Assembly: GCA_977017575.1 (NCBI GenBank)
Contig: CDRNVI010000019.1
Coordinates: 248,001-312,000 of the forward strand
Origin: Paramoeba atlantica
Lineage: Eukaryota > Discosea
Direction: 5' to 3'
Length of the DNA: 64,000 nt
The position numbers and the translations under genes were made by a program. The number at the start of each line of letters is the position of its first letter. Position 1 is the first letter of the stretch. Below, one piece after another: positions 8,204 through 18,342 of this stretch. The notes under the pieces were generated by a model. The model did not search any database, was not told the origin of the DNA, and was given only the letters and a program-made list of their open reading frames with translations.

Positions 8204-10570
8204 TCATTCATTAACCAGGTGAGCGCGTGTGCTTATGTCCGGTATGTATCCTGTCGTCTCACGGCGTCCTACAATTGGTGCAGTAGGTTCTAATGCACCA
8301 AGGGATCTGAGTTCTTCTAAACTGTACAGCGATTTTCCGATATCCTTGGAGGTGTCTCTACTTTGTGCCATTTCGCGAAAAAAGCGTTCTACTAGGCAAA
8401 TGCAGGCATCGGCACTGACATTCGTATTTTCACCCAGACAATTCGCGATCCAGGGGGGTAACTTTGCCACCTTTTCTTGCAATGCGTACCTCCTGTCCGC
8501 TAATATCATCACGCCATAGTCAGCCTTGTTGCGTAGAACACGACCAACGCATTGTGCAGATTGCCTCATGGCATCGAATGTGACATACTCGGTTTCGGAT
8601 ATGTTGAGACTTTCTTCCATCCATCGCTTTCGTTCGTTTAGAGCTCTCTCTTCAGGTGGTAGAAAAGGAACACCAATCATAATCACACAGCGACCATATT
8701 GAGAGTCAAAGTCAATCCCTTCAGAAATTTTACCTCTAGCTATGCTAAAAAATACAGCGCCACGTCCAATGTCACACGCACGGCGATAGTTAGCAAGAGC
8801 AAGAGCCGTCTCCTCAACATCCTGGCTTTCAATAAACACCAATTTGTGCTTTGTTATTTCGGAGACAAGGCCCGATGTCATCCATGCATGAAGTACCTTT
8901 CCCATGTACATGTACCCAGGAAAGAAACAAACCATTCCATCAGGAACTACAGCTGCAAGCGAACTAACCAATTTTCCATAATTTGATACCACCGCAGGTT
9001 GTACTGAATCGTTTTGTCGTGTTTTGTAACTAGTGTTTAGTTCAACGAGTTCTGTGGACATTGACATTTGATCTGCCCCGCGAGTAACGACAATGGGAGC
9101 AATGCACCTCCTCGTGAGTGTCATTTCAAATGTTTTCGCGATCATTGGAGTGAAGCCTAATATCTTGGGAAAAATGTGCAGCGGACTGAGCGTACCACTC
9201 GTTAAGATTACATTGTTGTAGGACGAGAAAACGGGGCGCATTGCCACCGCAGCATCAAGACAACATAATTGAAGTACTGGATCGGGAGTACGTTGAATGT
9301 TCGTTGGGTCGAAAGGCTCGTATACAACAGAAAACCCATCGTTTTGATAAACGGCTAAAAGGGTTGCGAAGTCTGCCACTAGGCTTAGATGCCGATATGC
9401 ATACGCATCTGAAATTTCTAGTGTGTTCATGAGAAGTCGCAATCTTTCAGAAAAAAACTTAAGCTGTGCGGTGTCAAGACCGATTTCTTGCTTCAATTTT
9501 TCCAGAAAGAGGGGAGGCTTGCATACATACACAGTACTCATAGTAAATACGTATTTATGGAGAAATCCGATCAGCTTGCGCATCATGTGTATAAAATGAT
9601 CGGCTCGCCTCATCCTACCAGAAACCGCTTCTCTTTCCATGTCTTGAAGCAACTGAGGTGGGTCCAGTATGCGATCCGTGTCTTGCATACCACTCAATGC
9701 GAAACCTTCAACCAATTTCTTGTATTCGTCACGCAGTCGATCGACGTTGTCCTTTTCAATTTCCGAGTATTTATTCCGAAGACCATCAATATTTGCTCGC
9801 TGTGCGATTTCAATATCGCGCTGTGTGAGAGTGATGCTAAGCGCTTCAATACACACATCGTCCACGTTATGTCCTTCGTCAAGAATTACGATGCTGTTGG
9901 ATGACAGACGCGACTGGACTACGGCGCTCAACTTCGGATCAACTAAATAAGTGTAACTATGCACCAGAAAATCAGCATATTCAACCGCGTGGCGCGCCAT
10001 CCAATATGGGCAGTGCCCTCTTGCCCGTCCAAGACGTCGTAAATCTTCCAAAGCATATACCCCTGTAGGCAGAACGCATTGTCCCACCCCTGCGGCCTCT
10101 TCTACATCATTAAAATAGCCACACGCTGTGCGACCTGAATCTCGCAGCCACGATGCAGTCAAACGCCGGCATGCAGAGTCTACTTGGGCACCATATCCTT
10201 GCGTGTACACGTCCTCATGAATGCACATGTTCTTCCGAGCAGAGAGACCAATTGCAAGTAATGGTTTCAAGGGCGTCCCACTCTTTTCCCAATATTGAAT
10301 CAGCCTTCTGAGCTCTTCAAGCACTTTACTCATTTCGACTACGGTTCGAGTGCAGTATACGATTTTTCCGACGTCAATTTTATACGTGTTCCAGTAGGCA
10401 ACCAACAAAGACAGAAGAGATATCGTCTTGCCAGTGCCACTGGGCATTTCCAATAATAAGTGCCCTTTGCGATCGAGGCCATGCTTCAATTCCTGCATGT
10501 ATTTAAACTGCTCGGGGTAAATGTAGTCATACGGAAAAAGCACCTCCAGCTCCTCGATGTAGAAACGCAT
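8204..10570 (-). CDS. XPD: DNA helicase XPD/ERCC2 (Rad3), TFIIH subunit
   Basis: 788-residue superfamily 2 5'-3' DNA helicase of the TFIIH core, needed for nucleotide excision repair and promoter opening. It starts MRFYIEELEVLFPYDYIYPE. Walker A is MPSGTGKT at 42-49. The four iron-sulphur cysteines appear to be C116 (CIHED), C134 (ACRRLTAS), C150 (CGYFND) and C187 (HCPYWMAR). Walker B reads DEGH at 231-234, where nearly all homologues have DEAH. Later helicase motifs include LTSGTLSPLHIFPKILGF, ARGKISEGIDFD and QCVGRVLRNKADYG. The length is close to human XPD (760). The enzyme looks functional; the Ala-to-Gly change in the DEAH box is the only oddity. Confidence 0.97.
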   Translation of the reverse strand: MRFYIEELEVLFPYDYIYPEQFKYMQELKHGLDRKGHLLLEMPSGTGKTISLLSLLVAYWNTYKIDVGKIVYCTRTVVEMSKVLEELRRLIQYWEKSGTPLKPLLAIGLSARKNMCIHEDVYTQGYGAQVDSACRRLTASWLRDSGRTACGYFNDVEEAAGVGQCVLPTGVYALEDLRRLGRARGHCPYWMARHAVEYADFLVHSYTYLVDPKLSAVVQSRLSSNSIVILDEGHNVDDVCIEALSITLTQRDIEIAQRANIDGLRNKYSEIEKDNVDRLRDEYKKLVEGFALSGMQDTDRILDPPQLLQDMEREAVSGRMRRADHFIHMMRKLIGFLHKYVFTMSTVYVCKPPLFLEKLKQEIGLDTAQLKFFSERLRLLMNTLEISDAYAYRHLSLVADFATLLAVYQNDGFSVVYEPFDPTNIQRTPDPVLQLCCLDAAVAMRPVFSSYNNVILTSGTLSPLHIFPKILGFTPMIAKTFEMTLTRRCIAPIVVTRGADQMSMSTELVELNTSYKTRQNDSVQPAVVSNYGKLVSSLAAVVPDGMVCFFPGYMYMGKVLHAWMTSGLVSEITKHKLVFIESQDVEETALALANYRRACDIGRGAVFFSIARGKISEGIDFDSQYGRCVIMIGVPFLPPEERALNERKRWMEESLNISETEYVTFDAMRQSAQCVGRVLRNKADYGVMILADRRYALQEKVAKLPPWIANCLGENTNVSADACICLVERFFREMAQSRDTSKDIGKSLYSLEELRSLGALEPTAPIVGRRETTGYIPDISTRAHLVNE

Positions 10571-10888
10571 CCTTCAGGTACTCGCTACTTAGCACAAAGT
10601 CTATGCAAGTTATATGCAAGTTAATTCATGTAATTGATACGAAAATAGTCAATCTAAGTAAGATTTTTCAAAGAATATCAAATTTTTTAAAGTGCGTTTC
10701 CAGACGAGGAAGTGAAATACACTTACAACGTGTTATCCTTTTTAAAATCGTATCAATAAAGTAATAAAGTGTACCGCCCATATGATGAGCAACCAATATC
10801 TCACAGCAGGCTGGATACATTTTGTGTCGCATAGCTGAGCGTAGCCTAGAATTCTATTCTACTTCACCCAAGTAAAAAGCTGCACCTA
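10571..10888. other. Intergenic, nothing recognised
   Basis: AT-rich spacer between two minus-strand genes. I see no open frame, RNA gene or repeat in it. It must contain the 5' leader of the XPD gene and the 3' end of the next one. Confidence 0.4.
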
Positions 10889-11434
10889 TCAAGGTGCTGG
10901 GAGAGATTTAAACTCCTCTTGAAGCTGCTTCATACGCTGATCGTGCTCCTGTTCTAGCTGCTCCTTCTCCTTCTCATCGGCATTTTGTAGAAGCTGTTGG
11001 TACATGTCAAGAGCCGCCTTGGTAACTTTCTCTGCATCTTCGTAATCATCAGCATAATACGTCGTTCCAGAACTCTCCCGGGAATCCTCGATCGCGGCTC
11101 TGGCCTCTTCGAAGGCAGCGTTCAGACTACGAATATCTGTAAAAAATTTATCGTGGTTTCCGTTCGAATAATCACGTCTGGTTACCATCGTAAGCGCACA
11201 TCTTTGCAGTTGGCATGAACGCATGTTTCCCAATGACCGAGAGACTGCACTGCGGGAATAAAAACGACAGTTCGAATTGAAGTCCATGTCATTTTTCCTT
11301 AAACATTGACCTCTTACGCTTGAAAACGTTTCTGTGAGTGTAGCAACCGTAACAGCTGATAAGTGAGATGTGTTCCGGGCGGTTGTCAAGCTCGCGAGCG
11401 AGCGACCAAGGTAAATTTTATGGGTTAGCGACAT
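10889..11434 (-). CDS. Hypothetical protein, probably mitochondrial, 181 aa
   Basis: Not recognised with certainty. The first 95 residues are rich in Ser, Thr, Arg and hydroxylated residues and poor in acid (MSLTHKIYLGRSLASLTTAR), as in a mitochondrial presequence. The C-terminal 85 residues are strongly helical and charged (FFTDIRSLNAAFEEARAAIE; AAL..YQQLLQNADEKEKEQL). This tail resembles small uncharacterised mitochondrial proteins with a YADD-type turn between two helices. Function unknown. The start is the ATG at 11432-11434, in the same orientation as its neighbours. Confidence 0.65.
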   Translation of the reverse strand: MSLTHKIYLGRSLASLTTARNTSHLSAVTVATLTETFSSVRGQCLRKNDMDFNSNCRFYSRSAVSRSLGNMRSCQLQRCALTMVTRRDYSNGNHDKFFTDIRSLNAAFEEARAAIEDSRESSGTTYYADDYEDAEKVTKAALDMYQQLLQNADEKEKEQLEQEHDQRMKQLQEEFKSLPAP

Positions 11435-11894
11435 GCAAGAAAGTAAAGAGCAAAAAAAATAATTACGGTTATACTAAGACACTTAATAGATTCATAAGGA
11501 GGAAATAGTTATAGTGTAACACATTCTGCTATGGCACACCGCCTTTGTTGCACTCTGTTTTAGTATCACTTTTTAAAAAGTATTGTGATCCATCACTCAA
11601 ATAATATATCATAATATGCGCTCATCTGAACTTATAGTATTCCTTACTTTTTGCAGCAGAATTCGAGCAATCTTTCTTTATGAGAAAAATCAAGCCTTGT
11701 CCTCATAAGTTTCAAATATAAAATCGTCATATTTCGAACCGTCTACCGATTTTCAAGCCGCCCAAAACAAAACAATTTTTATACTTTTCCAGTCATCCAT
11801 TACGTATCAAACCTATTTTTTATGTCTTTAAATTTAAACCTTCAAATCAAAACCTTCTCCCCCCCCCACCCTGACCCCCCACCCCCTCTCCCTC
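11435..11894. other. Intergenic, AT-rich with a terminal C/T tract
   Basis: Mostly AT-rich spacer. Its right end (11859-11900) is a cytosine-rich tract that leads directly into the GC island of the next gene. No gene, hairpin or repeat family is recognised. Confidence 0.4.
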
Positions 11895-13415
11895 TCACGA
11901 CCGCCCGTGGCCGTACGGCCCCGACATCGTCCCAAACGCACCATACCCCGGGTACACCCCCCCGGGCATCGGCACACCCACCCCATACGGCTGCGCCGGG
12001 TTCGCGGGCCCCCCCCCCGCGCCCTCCTGGGGGGGCTGCAACGGGGGGCCGTACCCCCCCGCCCCGACCCCGTACCCCCCCGCGAGCCCCGCGCTGGGCT
12101 CCGTGCCGTAGGGGTAGTACCCGAACCCCGGGGGGTAGCGCCCGGAGGGGGGCTCGGGGGCGACGACGTGGTGGGGGTACCCGGGCTGCCCGGGGTAGGG
12201 GCTGAGGGGTCCCGGACGGGCCCCGGTGGGGAGCACGCCGCTGCCGGGGTAGGGCACGTTCAACGGGGAGGGGGAAGCGGCGGTGGCTGGGGGGGTGCCG
12301 CCTAGGGGAGCGGGGTAGCCGCGGGGTGCGAGAGCTGAGGGGTAGGCGGGGGTGCCGGGATGGAGGGAGGAGGGGGGGAGGGTGACGTAGCGGGGGGAGG
12401 CGGGGGTGGCGGAGGGGGGGACGACGCCGGGGAGGGGGTAGCCCGGTACCCGGGGAGAGGCGGAGGTGGGGGAGGAGGAGGAGGGGTAGGCGGAGGAGGG
12501 AGCGTAGGGCATGGGGAGGGCGCCACGGTGGGGGTGGGGGACTGCCGCGGTGTTCCACACCCCCGGGTGGTGGGTTGAGGGGGTGGGAGCGGGAGCGGAG
12601 GCTGTGAGGGTGTCGGAGGATAGGGCGGCGTAGCTACGTGGGGGGACGTACTTCCCTCGGGCGCTGTCGGTGGTGGATGCGGGGATGGGCTGCGGGGTGG
12701 GGTGAGATGGCACTTCGTCCTTAGCGAGAACGGGAGGAGCGGTGTAGGGTGGGTTTACGTGATCGCGGGTCGCGGTTTCTGCATCCGTTTTGAGGTCCGG
12801 TGTTCCAAGGGGCGAGGTTGTGTGGAAATCTTGCGAGAAAGTCGTCAAGGGGGCCGTGACGGCGTCCGGGGCAAAAGCCGCGGTGATGCGTTCCGAGTGC
12901 GTTTCCTCACTTTGGAGAGGAATGGCTGTCTCCATGAAAGTACCGAAGCTGTACGTTCCAGAGACCTGACGCTCCACTAAGGGTTCTAAGACCAACGGGG
13001 AAATTTGATGGCTGTAAGCAACGTGTCTGGGTAACGGGGAGGGTACAATTTGGATCGTGCTTTCTTCAGCCGATTCGACGCGCCGTTCTACTGCGTCTTT
13101 TCCTTGAGCTTCCTGCAATACATCAGTTTTTGCGATATGCTCCACGATTGGTATGGTTTTCAGTGCGGGGACACTGACTTGCGATGCAGTTGGGGGACGT
13201 ACGGCTTTTTCATCCTGTGCAGGACCTTTGGGTGGCGAGGACGACTTGATTGTAGTGTTGTCTTGAATTTTACTCGTCGGAGCTGATTCAGTAGAAGCCG
13301 TTTTCACTATTGAACATTTCGCGCGGACACGTTCCGAAAATGACATGCCATCTTGGACCCTAGAAAAAGAACCACCCCAAGCTCCAAAAGCTTTAGTAGT
13401 TGCAGTTGGCGTCAT
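11895..13415 (-). CDS. Proline-rich hypothetical protein, 506 aa
   Basis: Not recognised. The N-terminal 40 residues (AFGAWGGSFSRVQ, MSFSERVRAKCS) look like a short conserved motif. Residues 40-230 are Ser/Thr/Glu-rich and disordered. Residues about 230-506 are a Pro/Gly/Tyr/Ala-rich tail with many YP and GYP dipeptides, ending in a GYGAFGTM segment. Such tails are common in RNA-binding scaffolds and COPII-type proteins, but no folded domain is visible. The tail is encoded by an extremely GC-rich segment that also leaves long open frames on the other strand and in other frames. I take those as shadows because the minus-strand frame alone continues into ordinary-composition sequence with an ATG at 13413-13415. 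Confidence 0.65.
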   Translation of the reverse strand: MTPTATTKAFGAWGGSFSRVQDGMSFSERVRAKCSIVKTASTESAPTSKIQDNTTIKSSSPPKGPAQDEKAVRPPTASQVSVPALKTIPIVEHIAKTDVLQEAQGKDAVERRVESAEESTIQIVPSPLPRHVAYSHQISPLVLEPLVERQVSGTYSFGTFMETAIPLQSEETHSERITAAFAPDAVTAPLTTFSQDFHTTSPLGTPDLKTDAETATRDHVNPPYTAPPVLAKDEVPSHPTPQPIPASTTDSARGKYVPPRSYAALSSDTLTASAPAPTPSTHHPGVWNTAAVPHPHRGALPMPYAPSSAYPSSSSPTSASPRVPGYPLPGVVPPSATPASPRYVTLPPSSLHPGTPAYPSALAPRGYPAPLGGTPPATAASPSPLNVPYPGSGVLPTGARPGPLSPYPGQPGYPHHVVAPEPPSGRYPPGFGYYPYGTEPSAGLAGGYGVGAGGYGPPLQPPQEGAGGGPANPAQPYGVGVPMPGGVYPGYGAFGTMSGPYGHGRS

Positions 13416-13872
13416 GGCAGTTTGTTGGCCAAGCGCAGAGGGTGGTAAGCTAATTCTGGAACACTTTTGGTAACAGAAAATACAAAATAAACTCTTCAGC
13501 TAGATAATAGAGTGGAGTAAACTGCTCGTCAATGCTAGTAATAAATATTTAGCTGAGCGTAAATTATTTTACTGTTGAACCTATTCAATACAGCGCTGTG
13601 CAACGTGGCGCACATCTCGAAAAAACGTCTTTCTAAAAAAGCTTTTTTTATAATAGTTATCATAAAGTGTACTCTACAATTGTGAGCCATCATAATTGTT
13701 GAGCCCAACCGTAACTTTTATCTATTTGATCTTTCGATATTTAAGGATTGGATTCCCTAGAATAGATTACTTTTTCATGCTATACTGCATATTTAAGGTT
13801 CTGGTAAAATATTTTCGGACGCTCATTGAACTATTGATGGTGAAGCTGGGGCACTTTCGTTTTACAGTAAGG
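13416..13872. other. Intergenic, nothing recognised
   Basis: AT-rich spacer between the NAP1 gene and the proline-rich gene. Short open frames are present, but none looks coding. Confidence 0.35.
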
Positions 13873-14931
13873 CTACTGTTGTTTGCATTCCTTTTCGGGA
13901 GCTCCCTCTTTGTCGTTTGAAGTATCTTTACTCGGATCGAATTTCGGTAGGCTTGCTGCATCATCAGGCCGAAAAATGACAGTGCCATCATCAGTGAACT
14001 GGCATCGGCGCCCAGTAAAGTAATCTACCGCATGCGGTATAATGTTGTTTTTGATTTCGCTACCAAGATCATAATCGTAATCAATTTCTGTTTCAAGTTG
14101 CTCGTATTCATCGTCTGAAATGTCTTCATCGCTGTCGATCATATTATCTTCTTGAGGTATGCGTGGCGGGTCAAAAAAGTTGAAAAAGGAATCGCACTTT
14201 TCTTCTTTTTCAACAACACGCGTCGTTTTCTTCGTCTTGTGTCTCTGCGTTTTCTTCTTTATTTGGACAGTGAGATTAGTAGAGCGATCAAGCCAGTCGA
14301 TCTTTGTTCCTTTAGAGTTCGAAAGCACGCTCTCTCCATCTTCCAATTCCTTGTAATACGTCTTTGTTAACTTAACATTCTTAAAAAAAGGATTTGGCCG
14401 AAAGCCAAAATGCAGCTCGAAACCCTTTTCCGGGTTTTTCTCCAGGTAACAAACTGAAATATTTTCTAAATATTCCAATGCTGGTTTATCTTTGTCTTGA
14501 ATATACTCGCGTAGCACATCACTTGATATCAGAGCATTGATCCAAAAATTAGGGATCCCCTTCGCAACGCTAGTATCCTCTTGCGCGGTATTTTCTTCGA
14601 CGGATTCATCAACTTCTAACAAAGCCTTTCCGTGGAGGATTAGATCATCTGAAGGTTTCTCGTCACCCATGACAATGCGCCCTCGTTCTTCGTATGGTGC
14701 ACGACAACATTCATCACATTTCATCTCAATTTCTCGTATTTTTGTATTGTATTCGCTCCGGAGATCCTGTATAGCTTTGTAGTTAGCTTTTAATGCATAG
14801 ACAGTCCGCCGTTGAGGTATCGTCAATTGAGTGAGAATAGTCATTGTGTCTTCCCCTTCGCTCATCATTTCATCCATCTCATCGTACTCTTCAGAGCTGC
14901 TGCTGGTCTCCTCTCTAATTCGCATCGGCAT
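13873..14931 (-). CDS. NAP1: Nucleosome assembly protein (NAP1 family)
   Basis: 352-residue histone H2A-H2B chaperone. An acidic N-terminus is followed by the long dimerisation helix (about 40-80, RRTVYALKANYKAIQDL). The earmuff domain has GIPNFWINALISSDVLREYI, the hallmark of the family, then YLENISVCYLEKNPEKGFELHFGF and NPFFKNVKLTKTYY. The core closes with SFFNFFDPPRIP and an acidic loop, and the C-terminus has DYDLGSEIKNNIIPHAVDYF. Length and order are those of NAP1. The acidic C-terminal tail of yeast Nap1 is replaced by a short mixed-charge tail. Start ATG at 14929-14931. Confidence 0.95.
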   Translation of the reverse strand: MPMRIREETSSSSEEYDEMDEMMSEGEDTMTILTQLTIPQRRTVYALKANYKAIQDLRSEYNTKIREIEMKCDECCRAPYEERGRIVMGDEKPSDDLILHGKALLEVDESVEENTAQEDTSVAKGIPNFWINALISSDVLREYIQDKDKPALEYLENISVCYLEKNPEKGFELHFGFRPNPFFKNVKLTKTYYKELEDGESVLSNSKGTKIDWLDRSTNLTVQIKKKTQRHKTKKTTRVVEKEEKCDSFFNFFDPPRIPQEDNMIDSDEDISDDEYEQLETEIDYDYDLGSEIKNNIIPHAVDYFTGRRCQFTDDGTVIFRPDDAASLPKFDPSKDTSNDKEGAPEKECKQQ

Positions 14932-15260
14932 GGCGTTGATGTTAGGATGATACTATATATATATTGCTAAATCGAAAATTTTAATCCTACTGCAGCATAA
15001 ATGAGGTTTCCATGAATGTGCACAAGCTTGCGCATGTACAGTACGCTAAAAAGAAAAACGAATTTGAAACAAGTGTCGAACTTCACCTAAATCGTTTGTA
15101 TATAAAATTTCTGATAAAACACCTTTGAAAGCACAAATTGCAACTACCCCAGAGATAACCGCATTTAATATCTGAAACTCCTTTACTTAAAGATTTCAAT
15201 GTCATGGAAAAACGTCAAGAAATTTGCTGAATTTGTTACTTGTTAAGACCGAACCAGTTA
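14932..15260. other. Intergenic with TATATA tract upstream of NAP1
   Basis: AT-rich spacer. A run of alternating T and A lies at 14952-14961, about 20-30 bases before the NAP1 start codon on the minus strand. It could be a core promoter element, but other genes in the array lack it at that distance. Confidence 0.3.
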
Positions 15261-16877
15261 TTACTGGGAAGCGCCGCGGCGACCTGCCTTCATAATCTCA
15301 TCGACTAACAAAAGCTGCGAAGTTATTACCGCAGCTGCGTTTACGAGTGCTCCTTTCACCGCAACATTGTCCCATATTCCTGCTTCCGTTGGATTAATAA
15401 TGTTCCCACTGTTTACGTCCAACCCCACATACGTACGCTTCTCATTGGTTTCGAAGTCTCTAGCGTGCGCACTTTGCAATTCTATGAGGCTACCTTGGGC
15501 ATCCAGCCCACTATTCTCTGCCAAAACCTTGGGAATAACTAAAAGGGCATCTGCAAAGGCACGTACACCAATCTTCTTCTTCCCATGCACGTTATCTGCT
15601 AGCTTCGTTAAGTGATGGTGACATGCAATTTCGAATGCCCCTGCTCCCGGAATGAGCGATTCGTCTTCAAGAGTATTCTTTAAACTCCGCAGACCGTCGC
15701 GAAGTGCATCCTTGACCTGTTCAATCGTATGATTGTTCGGACCCTTCACTAGCAATGTGCCGGAGCGACATGACCGGACATCTTCCACGAATGTGTACTT
15801 TTCCTCGCCAAGAGTTTGCTCATGCACAAGCCCTGCGTAGCCCAAGACATCGGTAGTAAGGTTATCAAGTCCGCTAATTGCTTCACCACCGCAGGCTCGC
15901 ACGAGTCGCTCCATGTTACGCCTCTTTGCCCGGCGCAATGCCAGAATATTTTCCCCTGCCAACATGTCGAGCGAAGGTGGATCAATGCCTTTCTGGTTAA
16001 TTACAACCAAGTTTTTACCACACTTTCGTTTTAAGTCAATAATTTGCTGAACTCTGTCATCAACAACCTTGCGCTCCGCTTTAGCCAGTGTTTCCTTCTT
16101 TAAAGGATCATCGTAATAGAAGTTCGCTCCCAGCTCAGAATTTTCATACTCAAGAGATACGTTACATATTAAAATGTAAGTGTCCTCTACGCGCTTGGGC
16201 ATGGCTTCGTGGCGGGCTCCGTGATCCAGCACAAGTCCATGAATAAAAGACGTGTCCGTGGCCATTCGATGCTTCATGTGCATAATTTCAATCATATTCA
16301 AATCAATTTCACCGTCCTCTTCCCTGATTGTCTCTACCGCATCGACCAATGCAACCGAGAGCTGTTGCGCAAATGCTTTACCGATTTTGGTACCAAGAGA
16401 GGTAAGCGCCACGTGGTGCATGATTTCTCTAGTCTTCGATGATTCCTTTAGAGAAACCTCAACACTAAACTCCTTTATAAATTCTGTGGCAGCCTGTCGG
16501 GCAATGTCAATGCCTTCAGTAAGGATTCTGGGGTGCATCCCTTCCTGGAGGAATCTTTCGCATTGTCGGAGAAGTTCACCGATTAGAAGCACTGTACTTG
16601 TAGTCCCATCCCCCGTAATGTCGTCATTCGCAGTTGCTGCACGCGCAATCATAATGGCGGTTGGATGTTGGATTTGCATCTCGGTCAGGAGAACATTTCC
16701 GTCCTTCGTAAGCTTTATTTGACCAGCTCCTCCGACCAGCATTTTGAGAGTTCCCTTCGGCCCGAGGTTGCTCTTTAATACTTCATACAGTCCTCGAGCC
16801 GCAGATAAGTTGATTGCTAGGGCAGAAGCCTTGTTTGCGGCGACCCCACCTTGATTTAAATATGACAAGCTTTGCAT
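15261..16877 (-). CDS. CCT6: T-complex protein 1 subunit zeta (CCT6)
   Basis: 538-residue subunit of the cytosolic TRiC/CCT chaperonin that folds actin, tubulin and other proteins. Group II chaperonin signatures are complete: NLGPKGTLKMLVGGAGQIKL, GDGTTST at 89-95, PGAGAFEIACHHHL, and AVKGALVNAAAVITSQLLLV near the end. The N-terminus AANKASALAINLSAARGLYEVL and the motif QIQHPTAIMIARAATANDD are typical of the zeta subunit. Full length, ATG at 16875-16877, no internal break. It has ordinary base composition compared with the GC-rich genes nearby. Confidence 0.96.
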   Translation of the reverse strand: MQSLSYLNQGGVAANKASALAINLSAARGLYEVLKSNLGPKGTLKMLVGGAGQIKLTKDGNVLLTEMQIQHPTAIMIARAATANDDITGDGTTSTVLLIGELLRQCERFLQEGMHPRILTEGIDIARQAATEFIKEFSVEVSLKESSKTREIMHHVALTSLGTKIGKAFAQQLSVALVDAVETIREEDGEIDLNMIEIMHMKHRMATDTSFIHGLVLDHGARHEAMPKRVEDTYILICNVSLEYENSELGANFYYDDPLKKETLAKAERKVVDDRVQQIIDLKRKCGKNLVVINQKGIDPPSLDMLAGENILALRRAKRRNMERLVRACGGEAISGLDNLTTDVLGYAGLVHEQTLGEEKYTFVEDVRSCRSGTLLVKGPNNHTIEQVKDALRDGLRSLKNTLEDESLIPGAGAFEIACHHHLTKLADNVHGKKKIGVRAFADALLVIPKVLAENSGLDAQGSLIELQSAHARDFETNEKRTYVGLDVNSGNIINPTEAGIWDNVAVKGALVNAAAVITSQLLLVDEIMKAGRRGASQ

Positions 16878-17028
16878 TTAATAAATTTACAATAGTAGGA
16901 AATGATACATGCAAAAAGTGATGAAACGATAGTTAAAAGTGACACAGAGAATGATAAACGCTAGAAACTACATACTACATAGACGTAATACACGTAGACT
17001 GTAAAAACATGATAATAACAAACATGGG

Positions 17029-17493
17029 TCAGACGCTTTCCGACTTCTCGTTGAACACATGAAATAGATCATGTAAATCTTGGTCATTTAAAGGAGCATG
17101 CCTAACTTTCTCCAATAAATGAAGTATTCGAACTAACCACCTTTGTCGTATTACAAAGTCTCTATCTTCATTACGTCGATGTTCTTCTTGCCGTTGCGCA
17201 TAGGGTTTGAGAAAATAATTTATTTCGTAATGAAGTCTCAAGTTGTAAAGAGTCAGTGCTGTAAAAGCCGCAATCCACAAAATAAATCTAAACTTCGTAT
17301 ATCGGCGTTGGTACTCTATGTCTACCTCACGTAGCAAATAAGGTGCAAGTTGTGGGTCTCGTCGGGCAAACACGTCTAGCTGACGACCGATAACGCCTTC
17401 CTTCGTAGATGTATTAAGAAACGGGCGTCGGGCAGCACTCAGTACTGCGACGCTGCCTATTCGCCAAGGCAGTATACTTTTCCGAACAATCAT
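17029..17493 (-). CDS. Small single-pass membrane protein, probably mitochondrial
   Basis: Not recognised. 154 residues with an Arg- and Ser-containing, acid-free N-terminus suggestive of mitochondrial import (MIVRKSILPWRIGSVAVLSA). One hydrophobic segment around 70-88 (FILWIAAFTALTLYNL) is followed by a highly charged helical region (AQRQEEHRRNEDRDF). The topology resembles small accessory subunits of inner-membrane complexes, but I cannot assign one. It lies between CCT6 and dyskerin in the same orientation. Confidence 0.6.
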   Translation of the reverse strand: MIVRKSILPWRIGSVAVLSAARRPFLNTSTKEGVIGRQLDVFARRDPQLAPYLLREVDIEYQRRYTKFRFILWIAAFTALTLYNLRLHYEINYFLKPYAQRQEEHRRNEDRDFVIRQRWLVRILHLLEKVRHAPLNDQDLHDLFHVFNEKSESV

Positions 17494-17696
17494 GCAAGCG
17501 CCATGGAAACTTGAATATCTAAAGTGTTCTAATTTTGATGAAATGTAGGCAGAAATGTGTTACACGTAAAAAAATGGTAGAATTGTGTAGGTAATTTTTT
17601 CTTCGTATGTCAAAGAAGTTACATAATTTGATGAACAATAAGAGGTATGGGAGTGACGTGTACAGCATTGATAAAGTGTGATCTAAAGCCGGCGAT

Positions 17697-17943
17697 CTAG
17701 TCATTTACCGAACCATCTGCACTATATTCAGGCTTATTCTCAATGTAAGAGTTCCGAATTCGTGATCTTTCTTGCAAGGTCTCGTATTGCGCCCTAGTGC
17801 CTTCTGTGTTTCCTATTTTCTCGATGAATTAACTCATTCCGCACAATGTGAAAAACAGCTGTGAGCGTAATCCCGGCGAATACAAGATCTCTTCCTCGTG
17901 ACTGAATGAAGTTTTGCAGTCGATTCCTAACTTGCTGAAACAT
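17697..17943 (-). CDS. Small membrane protein gene with an internal frame change
   Basis: From the ATG at 17941-17943 a frame encodes about 47 residues (MFQQVRNRLQNFIQSRGRDL, then a hydrophobic VFAGITLTAVFHIV). It runs into a stop after ENRKHRRH. The frame shifted by one base continues open as TRAQYETLQERSRIRNSY and on to a stop at 17697-17699. Together they would make a single-pass protein of about 82 residues. The frame change may be a sequencing error, a real mutation, or a chance alignment of two open frames. No family is recognised. Confidence 0.35.
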
Positions 17944-18342
17944 GAAAATATGCCAAAAAAGATGAAAAACTAGTTTGAGTGTCAGGATATTGGAGATTTT
18001 TTGAAGATTTGCGCCTTCATGAACGCCGGTCTATATGTGTACCTTGTACTAGATTGTGTAATGTGTGAATAATAAAATAAACTTTCTGTATCACCACTAC
18101 GTTTAGGACTTTAGAAGTATGTTTGATTACATTGTTTGTTCAGACAAATCACCGGAGCCTGCGCAGAGAGTATGCTACTTCAAAATGGTTGTCCGATTTG
18201 TCTGGAAAGAGGAAACCTGTACTGTACTCTTTAGAATTTTTGATATTCACAGATGTATGGTACGATGTACAATGTATGTATAAAACAACTACACCTATAT
18301 CTAGCACACATTCAGCATGACAAAGACAAGAACCTTTCATTT
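17944..18342. other. Intergenic, nothing recognised
   Basis: AT-rich spacer between the small membrane-protein frame and the 3' end of the dyskerin gene. No convincing coding frame or repeat. Confidence 0.35.

Noticed and set aside
11822-12578. Long open frames on the plus strand and in other frames over the GC-rich part of the proline-rich gene
   Set aside because: They consist of Pro/Arg/Gly-rich low-complexity translations created by high GC content. Only the minus-strand frame continues into normal-composition sequence with an ATG.
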